Shown here piece after piece: positions 55,997 through 64,000 of a stretch of DNA of 64,000 nucleotides; within the stretch, counting starts at the first letter, position 1, and each line of letters begins with the position of its first letter. Position numbers and translations under genes: made by a program. Source of the DNA: Linanthus parryae (lineage: Eukaryota; Streptophyta; Magnoliopsida; Ericales; Polemoniaceae). The notes under the pieces are model-generated. The model saw only the letters and a list, made by a program, of their open reading frames with translations. It did not search any database and was not told the origin of the DNA. Location of the stretch: NCBI GenBank assembly GCA_023055425.1, contig JALGPY010000009.1:51646616-51710615 (forward strand), in the 5' to 3' direction.

Positions 55997-58026
55997 ATGG
56001 CGAATGTTTATGTGCAATGTCCTCGCCTCACTAAGGAGAACTATTTCCCATGTGCATTGCGCATGAAGGCTATTCTAGGCATACATGGTGCTTGGGATGT
56101 TGTGGAAAATGGCTACGAAGAGCTTGAAAGATACTTGAGTCCAACTCAAAAGGACGAATTAGAAGAGGTACGTAAGAAAGATAAAAAAGCTCTTTCGTTC
56201 ATCCATTCTTCCTTAGATGACACCATGCTTGAGAAGATTTTTTCAACCACCTCCAAGGAAGCTTGGGAGATTCTCCAAAACTCTAAAAAGGGTGGTGAGA
56301 GATTCAAGAATAGGGATGGCAACGGATCGAATTTGGATCGGATCCGTACATAATCCGATCCGATCCGAAATGTACTCTCATGATCCGAATTCGATCCGAA
56401 TCCGTTCGGATACGGATCATGTAACGGATCACTAAAATAGTCCGAACCCGATCCGTTAGTGTAAACGGGTCACGCATCAACACTATCGGATCGGATCTGA
56501 CCCGATCCAATCCAATCCAATTACATATATATTATATTACATAATAAATATATTGCTATGGGATCGGATCGGACCGGATCGAATCAACAAATATATAAAT
56601 ATCGGATCGGATCAACGAATATTTACAGCTATGATCTGAATCCTATCCGAAATCCGAATGGATCACATTTGTATGATCCAAATCTGATCCAAAATCAAAT
56701 GGATCGGATTCGGACCGCTCTATTAGGGTCGGATCACCCCAGATCTCGGATCGGAGCGGACCGCATTGCCATCCCTTTTCAAGAAGGTACAACTCCAAAT
56801 CCTTAGAGGTGAGTTTGAATCTCTCCATATGAATGATTCAGAAACAATTTCGAATTTTTTTTCTTGCTTTTTGACAATTTCTAATCAAATGAAGAGATAT
56901 GGAGATGAAAGTTTAAGTGACACTCATATTGTTGAGAAAATATCACGCTCTTTGTCTTGTGATTCTGAGCATGTTGTCGTAGTCATTGAAGAATGTAGAG
57001 ATGTTATCAAGTTGTCCATTGATGAACTTATGGGCTCGCTACAAGCTCATGAGGAAAGAATGAAGAGGAGGAAGGAAGAGTCCATGTTGCTACAAAACAA
57101 CCTAAGTTGGAGAAAAAACTATATCAAATAGGAATGACGAGGAGGACGTGGACATATAGCAAATCAAAAAGGAGGAAGAGATGCAAAATGAGATTACAAT
57201 CCATCTTATCTAGGAGAGATGGTCCAAAGTTCCCACTCACCAAGGGAAGTGGAAGGAAAATGTATGAAAAATCTCACGTGTTATGTTACGAATGTTATGA
57301 CTTTGGTCATTACGCTTCCGAGTGTCATAGTAACACTAACCATGTGCAAGGGGAAGATCCTACTTTGCCGATAGCTCACCCAGAGCATGTTGATGGAGAA
57401 GAGGAGATTATAAAATCTCCAAGTGAATCATGGAAGAAACTTGACCCCATTGTGTCAAGTAAAGATACGATATTTCCCACCAACAAGGATGAGCTTGATG
57501 AGCATGAATACGAAGGAGACATTAACATAGAAGAGATTCAAGATTTCATCGAGAAGGAAGAGGACATGGCACATGAAGATCAGGAAAAACGGGTCCACGA
57601 AGACACAGAAGAAGATGCAACATTCAAGGATCAAGATGAAGAAGGCTATCAAGACGATGTAGGACACATAGTGGAGGAGGTCAACGAAGATAGTCGGCAA
57701 GAGGTGCAACAAGAATTCAAGCCATTTCATGGGCCGCATGATGATGAAATGAGAAGTCACTCTCTTCAATTTGAATTCGATAATTCTACATTTGACATGT
57801 GATGGATAAATATGGAGAAATTCTTTGATATAAATGACCAAGCTCGGATGAACGAGAGCAAGTCTCAAATGATGGAGACAAGAGACCGTGATCAATTGAA
57901 GAGATTGCTCAAGAATGTCAAAATGTGTAAGATCTCTACGAAGAAGAGGTTCAAGATTCACACATCCATGGAGATGGCATTGAAGGCCGTTGCATTTGAA
58001 GGAGATGAAGCTCACACGAAAATTTA
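55997..58026 (+). pseudogene. Copia-type gag, interrupted by a MITE and a frameshift
   Basis: It starts MANVYVQCPRLTKENYFPC, the usual Copia gag opening, with LGIHGAWDVVENGYEE and KEAWEILQ downstream. At 56311 the hAT-type MITE breaks the frame; gag resumes at about 56786 with VQLQILRGEFESLHM and FFSCFLTISNQMKRYG, the core of the UBN2-type gag domain. A frameshift around 57105-57130 precedes the zinc knuckle CYECYDFGHYASEC (57284-57325, C-x2-C-x4-H-x4-C). The tail is strongly acidic (EEEIIK, DINIEEIQDFIEKEEDM). A stop at 57800-57802 and a further short frame to 58026 follow. Not functional in this copy. Confidence 0.85.
56311..56777. mobile_element. GATC-rich hAT-type MITE, copy 2 (in gag)
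   Basis: It starts TAGGGATGGCAACGGATC and ends GCATTGCCATCCCTT, with the perfect 8-bp duplication TTCAAGAA (56303-56310, 56778-56785). Its interior is mostly GGATCGGATC-type words with a short AT-rich centre. It inserted after the Copia element had settled. Confidence 0.9.
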
Positions 58027-58067
58027 ATTTTACCCCTCGAAAATGCTAAATCAAGTTTAAGAGGGGG

Positions 58068-58580
58068 TGTTGGAGGCTAAACTTGATTTAGCCCAAATAT
58101 AATTGAAGTCCATAATTATTGTAAAGTTAAAGTCTAGAAGCCCAACAATTATTGTAGTAGTTCGTGGAGGCTAGTAGATATATTAGCCTAATAAGCTAGT
58201 GAGTTTGTAGAATAATCTAGAATAGTGGTGTAGTGTGAGTTACTAGAGTTGTCCTACAAAATATCTATACCATGTTCCTAGGTGGAGTGATCTCTAGATG
58301 ATGAAATCTAGAATCCTCCTACACTCCATACAAATAGGGACTTGTACTCTAACATCATGTATGTCTTCCATCAAGTGTTCTAGCATGTGTCCTAATGTCT
58401 CCCTATGAAGTCTCTTCTATGTAATGTACTAGAAAATATCTGGTTGTTGTCCTCCATCTCATTTGTATCAAACTAAAATAGAACTTCTTCCACACATTGT
58501 TTTACTCTCTCTCTCTCTCAAAGTTTCACCACTTCCCTCCTCCACCAGACTAGCCTACTAATATCTTCCTAAAGCAAACA
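58068..58580 (+). repeat. Right LTR of the gag-only element
   Basis: 513 bp, same ends as the left LTR. CAAAC follows directly. Confidence 0.88.
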
Positions 58581-58585
58581 CAAAC

Positions 58586-58725
58586 TGACTTTTTTGTGAC
58601 CATTTTACCGTTATTGATTGAGGACAAATAACACATTTTTTTGTTTATTATTGAATTCATCGTGTTCTCTATGTTCTTGTTGTTCTTGAGCACCACCTCC
58701 ACTACCGCCAAATCTCCACCACACC

Positions 58726-58775
<50 letters not shown>

Positions 58776-59237
58776 ACAAACAAACAAACAAACAAACAAA
58801 CAAACAAACAACCACCACCACCACCACCACCACCACCACCAAATCACCACCACCATCACTACCACCAACACCAAATAAACCGAGGAAAAATAACAAATTT
58901 CAGAAAAATTGCCAAGAGAAAAAGATAGCGGAAATTAAATCTCACATTATCTAGCCCAAAAGTGTAAATGAGAAGCCCAGATTGCAATTGAAATAGAGTC
59001 ATGTTGAAGAAGTTTGCAATAGGGGCTAGGTCCATGGCCTCGACTTCTCTGTCAAACCACAGCCGCCACCAACAACACCACGGGTCACAATCAGAGGACG
59101 AGAGAGAGAGAGAGACAAAGGCAACGAGGAAGACCAGAAGAAGAAAGAGAAGAAGACCCACCACCGTCGGAAAGAAGTAGACCCGCAACCGAATGCTTGA
59201 ATATTCTTGTACCGCAACCGAATGTTATCATCATTGC
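58586..59237. other. Spacer behind lipase B with compound microsatellite
   Basis: No gene is recognised. It holds the CAA/CAAA/CAC repeat at 58724-58868 and a short (GA)n at 59099-59116. Homology with the region behind lipase A starts around 59190. Confidence 0.5.
58724..58868. repeat. Compound microsatellite (CAA)n-(CAAA)n-(CAC)n
   Basis: Three successive repeat types, about 18, 10 and 15 units, run without spacers. Long frames in several registers (poly-Gln, Asn-Lys-Gln-Thr, poly-Pro and their antisense) are produced by the repeat itself and are not genes. Confidence 0.97.
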
Positions 59238-59659
59238 TTAATGGAGATGGAAGAAGGCCATCATAGGATCATACACAACTTGCTTTGCATTGACACCAAA
59301 AACGAAATCCGCGTGCGCGTAGTCTTCTATGAACTGAACAACAAGCTTATCAACATCATGATCTTTGAGGGAGTCGAGTAGTTCCTGAACATCTTCAACA
59401 TCGGATAGCAAGTCCTGCCCTCCATAGCTGAGTAACAAAGGAAAATCATTCGGTATGCTTGACATGTCGTAAACAGGAGGACTAGCCTGCCCATAGTGCT
59501 CATTGTTCTCATCTTTGCTTCCATAGTCATACATTGAAATAGTCCCTTTTCGAATCACTGCACCCAAAAAATAACTATAAACAGAAATGCTAATAACAAC
59601 AACAATAATAATTGTATTACTATAAACAACAGTATTAATAATAAAATAAAAAATAAAAA

Positions 59660-59725
<66 letters not shown>

Positions 59726-62450
59726 GCATGACAAAAGGAAAGTGAAAGAAGATGCTTACTCTGGGCTAGATGGATCAAGTTCTTTGTTGCTGATGATTGA
59801 GGCTCGTGATCAAGAAAAACGTCGGTCTTTGAAGAGTTCAAGCAACAATTTTTGCCTATTTTAGACATTACATGAGCCGATTAGTATAGTTATAGGTGAG
59901 AATAGTGGCAGTACTTAAATTTTGATGTTACCAGTAAAAGATGTCATCAGTTTAGTGCAATCACTGTTTGTTTTGTCGCAGATTTCTTTCACGAGTTTAG
60001 GGACAGCCGCCCTGTTCAAAATGGGATTATGAGCAACCTTTTGTGGTTGCCCCAGACAGGAGGAAGAACATGGGATAAACCAAAACAAAGAACATGGTAT
60101 GATAGCGAAAACAAGGATTTAAGGTTGTTATTGTCTCACCCTCCCGGAGCAAATTCACTTATTCCCAACCAATACAAGTCCTGAAAGACATCAAGAAATC
60201 ACATCAGATCATTCCTTCCAGGAATACTGTAAGGGAATACCTTTTTGATCTGTACCACCAGATGAAAATGCTTAATCCATCAAGGTGCTAGAATTAACCC
60301 AAAATGTGTACTATACATCAGAATTCTTGATCACAAGTTTCCGATATGTAACAAGATAACGCGAATTTAATGGTAAAAGATACTTTCACACCTCTAGTTT
60401 GACTGAAGGACCCTTTCACCCCTTTTAATTTGGAAAAGGACATTCATCCCTTCATTGCGCAGAACTTTAAGTAAATAACACCCCCTGATTGTGAAGCCAT
60501 TAGGCTAGGGGCGGGCCGACAGGGTAGTTCACTGAAAATAGCTTTGGAGACAAAGTTGCCACCGTATTGTGCACAAAGTCTGTTACATCCTTGGGTAACC
60601 CCTACATTTTGCATAATATGGTGAAACATTTGTCCCAGAAACTATTTTTAGTGACAGCTCCCAACTACAAAGTAGGGGTGAAAGTGTCCTTTTTCTAACT
60701 GAAGGGGTGAAAGTGTCCTTTAATCAAACTAAATGGGGTGAAAGTGCCTTTTACCTAATTTACAATCTCCAACCCCCGCATACAAGTCTTAAGCATTTTC
60801 ATCTGATGGTACAGATCAAGAAGTTGCTGAAACAGTAATCAACTCAAGTTGCTCTATATACTAATGTCCCGCGTCATATACTGCATACGGGAAAATAAGT
60901 AACTTATTACCTCAGCCAAAAAAGCATCTGCGGCAGCTTTTGAAAGGGGTGAAGGCATCTGACCCAGGTAAGCAATAGGGCTCAAAAGAGCAGCTGTTTT
61001 CAACATGTTCAATAGCTTGCCTTGAGAGAAAGCAGCAAATGCAATCAAAGTTCCCTAACGAAAACACAATACCGCATAAGTCATCTTTAGTTATTACTAC
61101 CTAGGAGTGTCAAACATATATCTTAGTAACAACATAGTACCAATGAGTGTCCAACATAGTGCATTTCCTGGCCTGTCTGATCGTAAATATATTGAACGGT
61201 TGCAGGAAGATCATACGCGACAAGCTCATCCCATGACCAATCCCAATAAGCCTACAAATGCGGCGCACGTTATGTACTTATGTAAGCACTCAAAAAGGGA
61301 AAAAAAATCAGTATTTTAACAATTGCGTGATTAAAACCGCGTCATTGGGACTAAGGGAAGTGTGTCCCCTGCTAGAAATGGTTCCTCTGGTGTTGGCTAT
61401 CCAGACATCATACCCGTTGTCTGCCAAGATGAACGCTAATGATTCACTAGGAGAATTTAACAACCACGTTACAGCATCCTGCGTTAACAACAAAATAAAA
61501 TGACTATGGGTAATCCTCTTATGCATGAAGCTCAAGCTGCAACGATGTTTCAATTAAATGATATTTTCCCTAAGAGAGCAAATTTGTCCTCAGAACCCCC
61601 ACCACAAACTAATGATGTCACAGGTAGGGAGTGTAGGTGTTCTGAGGTTTCGCACACTGAAGGGGTGAAGTGCTCTTTTCCAGATTGGACGGGGTGAAAG
61701 TGTCATTCCACCAAACATCAGGGGGTGAAAGTGTCTTTTGCCCTAAAATCAGCTATACGGGAGTTCAATCGAAAAGCATGTTTAAGAAAGCAACATCCAC
61801 CTGCTTCAAAAAGTTGTTGTGTCACAACACCAAAGCATGTTTAAGAAAGCAACCCTACCTACTTCTCAAAAGTTGGGCCACAGCACCTAATTGAGAAGCA
61901 GTTAACTTGACATTTTACCAAACATGCATCTAAATCTCTTTTTGGCTGTCTCAAAACGCATTTTAAGCTCAAGAAACAATATCCTACATCAGACTGGAGG
62001 GAGAATGGATATATTTTAAACCCGAAGAAAGATACAGAATTCACGAACAATATGATCCACAATCATAGCGAATGCCAAGAATACTAACCACCATGAGCCC
62101 GTGTTGTAAGAAAACAGGTGCTTTATCCGGTTTCTTGCCTGAATGTGCCACCGGAATCCTCTGAATGCCGAGGATATAACCATCTTTCGTCGTCACCTTA
62201 CACTCATGAAAGCATGCAATAATTCAGTTTATGAACAAAGCACATTCATGTTTACACTGTTACTTTAAACTGTTGAAGAAACTCGTACCTTGTGTTCTTC
62301 ACAAACATAGCCTTGAGACTCCACCATGGACTTACAAACACCACCACTGGCTAAAATAGGAGAAGCTGCAGGGTACACCTTTGATCTTGCTCCTTCTGCT
62401 GAGAGACAGAAGAGAAATAAAACTGCTAAAGTGGTGAATGTTTCTGCCAT
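59238..62450 (-). CDS. Secreted acid (triacylglycerol) lipase, tandem copy B
   Basis: Nine exons, each the same length as in copy A, total 401 codons (400 aa): 62289-62450, 62089-62196, 61338-61478, 61141-61251, 60911-61054, 60140-60180, 59932-60011, 59760-59855 and 59238-59557. Signal peptide MAETFTTLAVLFLFCLSAEG; nucleophile elbow GHSLG with Ser173 split by an intron; Asp343 (LLSYGGQD) and His376 (DYAHADF). Its end, VQFIEDYAHADFVFGVNAKQVVYDP, is closer to the family consensus than copy A (VHYRENYGHMDF), so A may be the more diverged copy. Introns carry different MITEs from those of A. The A-type TATA box is not conserved here. All catalytic residues are present. Confidence 0.93.
59661..59725. 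repeat. TTA microsatellite in lipase B intron 8
   Basis: About 21 ATT units at the position matching the repeat in lipase A. Confidence 0.97.
60247..60817. repeat. Old inverted repeat spanning lipase B intron 5
   Basis: GATCTGTACCACCAGATGAA (60247, continuing to TTAA) recurs as its reverse complement at 60789-60817. The same pair brackets intron 5 of lipase A (49686 and about 50376-50406), so it predates the duplication. Inside it the two genes carry different younger MITEs. The piece 60765-60835 could be mistaken for an exon. Confidence 0.7.
60372..60755. mobile_element. Foldback MITE ('GGGTGAAAGTG' family) in lipase B intron 5
   Basis: The ends are GGTAAAAGATACTTTCACAC and, inverse, GGTAAAAGGCACTTTCACCC; the arms continue with 'tagtttga.t.aaggac.ctttcacccctt'. 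Lipase A lacks it at this position. The target duplication is unclear ('aattta' on both sides, offset). Confidence 0.75.
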
Positions 62451-62510
62451 AACTAACGGATGCTTGTTTATTCTCGTTTCATCGACATGGTTGTTGATTT
62501 TGTTCTGATA

Positions 62511-63392
62511 TAAGTTAGAGTTTGTTTAGCATAAGACAAATTATAGGATTAAGTCATATGAGCTATAACTTTGCGTAGCATCCACGATATTTTAAGTTAA
62601 AGCAACAACCTTAGTTTGAATGTTCACACTGCAATGGGAAGAAGAACATTACGTTAACGTCGGACAATTTCTCATAATAGAAGACAGTTTTGTCCAGATT
62701 CAATTAGGTTTATGTAGCGATTGTTTGTTGAAGATTAATTATTGCGCAAGATGACCGAGAGCTCATATGTCAATTGGAAATTGACATTTATGTACAAGAT
62801 CTTTCAAGTGGAGTGTGACATACTGACATAAACGTCTATGTGAAAGTCAATGTGATTCTCATAACCTGCCCTGGGGATAGTGAAGGATTTGTGTCGCGGA
62901 ATCTGCCTCAGCCAATTCGGCACCTGAGCTTCCCAATTGACTAACAAGCATAATAGGAGTTCGCGCCCAGATTCTTAGTTTTTGCTGAGGATAGGGTCCT
63001 AGTGGAGTGTGGCATAACCGGTTTTGTGAAAGTCAAAATGATTCTAGTCCTTGGTATGGGGACAGTTAGGATCTCAGTCGCGAGATATGCCTCAGCCAAT
63101 CAGCGCGACTGAGCTCATAAAGTGACTGATCAAGCTGAAATAAGTCCGCGTCCAATTCTCAGTTTTTGCAAAGAATAAGATGCGGACCCCAGACTCCGGC
63201 CGCCAGCACTAGGACTCTTTGCCATCTACACTATACCCAAGGCTACGCCTATATAATGCCTACTTAGGTCCCGCATTCTTTACCTAATGTAGGTGATCAT
63301 GGGCTGGTACTTGGTTTGTGTCGGGCCGGGCCGATCCTTCGATCCCCATATCCGGGAGTCCAAGACTGGCCCGGACCACTATCCCTCTGGTC
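62511..63392. other. Upstream of lipase B: tandem duplication, no gene
   Basis: A unit of about 195 bp occurs at about 62807-62995 and about 63000-63180. Shared pieces are 'gtggagtgtg.cata', 'tgtgaaagtcaa.tgattct', 'ggggatagt/ggggacagtt', 'tgcctcagccaat' and 'attctcagtttttgc'. A short echo of '..tgaggatagggtcc' joins the copies. No reading frame of note. Confidence 0.6.
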
Positions 63393-63986
63393 TAGGGATG
63401 GCAATATGGTTCGATCCGATCTCCGATCCGAGCCGAATGGATCGGATCCGAATCTGATCCAATTGAAAAATGAATCCGATCCAATTGAAAATGGATCGGA
63501 TTTGGATCTCGAAAGCCAGACCCGATCGGATTTGGATCTGAATTTGGATCGGAGGGCAGATCCATCGGGTTCCGACCCGATCCGATCCGATATATATGTG
63601 TGCTTTACAAATATACCACTGTTACCTCCCCACTTACACTTCCAAGAAGAATACAATAGTAACTCCAACCTACAAAGTCATTTCTTTTGTGTTTTAGGCT
63701 TCGTAACTTACAAACACGCCTTAGCGTATGAACTAGTGTTTATTTTCATGTTATTTTTTGTATTTATTGCAAATATGAGCCTGATCCGATCTGAATCCAA
63801 TCCGACCACGTACTATATGGATGTACATATCGGATTTGGATTTGTTGAATGAAACACGATCCAATCCGATCAGAATCCGGTGATGATCCAAACGGATCTG
63901 GATCGAATCCGGATCCCATTTTTCCTTGTCGGATCTGGATCGGAAAGTGCATGATCCGATCCAGATCCGACCCGTTGCCATCCGTA
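63393..63986. mobile_element. GATC-rich hAT-type MITE, copy 3
   Basis: It starts TAGGGATGGCAATATGG, ends CCGTTGCCATCCGTA and is flanked by the perfect duplication CTCTGGTC (63385-63392, 63987-63994). The centre (about 63595-63780) is the reverse complement of the centre of copy 1, so the two are oppositely oriented members of one family. Confidence 0.88.
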
Positions 63987-64000
63987 CTCTGGTCCTGGGG

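Larger units (their letters stand above)
55439..58580 (+). mobile_element. Gag-only Copia-type retrotransposon (TR-GAG class)
   Basis: Left LTR 55439-55966 and right LTR 58068-58580 start TGTTGGAGGCTAAA and end in ...CA; CAAAC flanks both sides (55434-55438, 58581-58585). The primer site TGTTATCAGAGCC (55970) resembles the initiator-Met site of Copia elements. A purine tract AAGAGGGGG precedes the right LTR. The 2.1-kb interior holds only a gag frame with a zinc knuckle; no protease, integrase or RT. The LTRs differ by roughly 4% by eye and by the length of their CT tract. Such elements depend on enzymes of full-length relatives. Confidence 0.88.

Noticed and set aside
56217..56828. Frames rich in Asp-Arg-Ile inside the GATC-rich element (also at 63297-63981)
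   Set aside because: Open only because GGATCGGATC words rarely make stops; no conserved protein and different registers in each copy.
58550..58928. Poly-Gln, poly-Val/Cys and poly-Pro frames
   Set aside because: Produced by the compound microsatellite on both strands.
60765..60835. Possible extra exon of lipase B (LLDLYHQMKML)
   Set aside because: The family has no residues here, and the segment is one arm of an inverted repeat present in intron 5 of both copies.

Overview
The window is nuclear DNA of a flowering plant, most likely a eudicot. Genes have many short exons and AT-rich GT-AG introns, the proteins are plant-type, and long stretches are plant transposons (Athila/Ty3, Copia, L1 LINEs, hAT, Tourist, Stowaway and foldback elements). 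The species cannot be told from the sequence alone.

Four protein-coding genes can be reconstructed exon by exon. A ZW10 homologue (kinetochore / Golgi-ER tethering) lies on the + strand at 10.3-21.3 kb in 14 exons, 754 aa. A protein disulfide isomerase of the P5/PDIL2-3 type lies on the - strand at 22.6-30.3 kb in 9 exons, 431 aa. The two genes converge. In Arabidopsis their homologues are also close neighbours on chromosome 2, so this is probably conserved microsynteny. A tandem pair of secreted acid (triacylglycerol) lipases lies on the - strand at 48.3-52.3 kb and 59.2-62.5 kb; both have 9 exons and 400 codons. A fifth possible gene is an 85-codon reading frame at 47.4 kb set between two GA repeats.

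The rest is layered transposon DNA. At 3-6.1 kb a decayed L1 LINE carries a Tourist-like element (4812-5933). At 7.4-8.4 kb a roughly 1 kb foldback element sits upstream of ZW10, beside duplicated promoter-like modules. From 31.2 to 44.7 kb a complete Athila-type LTR retrotransposon (- strand; gag-pro, pol and an extra downstream ORF) has jumped into another LINE, whose two halves lie at 31.04-31.23 and 44.72-46.67 kb with a GATGA target duplication. From 55.4 to 58.6 kb there is a gag-only Copia-like element (TR-GAG type) with a CAAAC target duplication. Three copies of one GATC-rich hAT-type MITE (49.8, 56.3 and 63.4 kb) each have a perfect 8-bp target duplication; one lies in a lipase intron and one in the gag of the Copia element.

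The most unusual signal is a palindrome with core TGCGTATATACGCA, repeated in the Athila LTRs and on both sides of its extra ORF. It often occurs as a 42-bp two-arm inverted repeat, and flanking bases change in a compensating way so that the palindrome is kept. The PDI gene is notable for a textbook ER-stress element upstream and for lacking a recognisable K/HDEL tail. All coordinates come from reading the sequence by eye; homology statements rest on recognised family motifs, not on a search.
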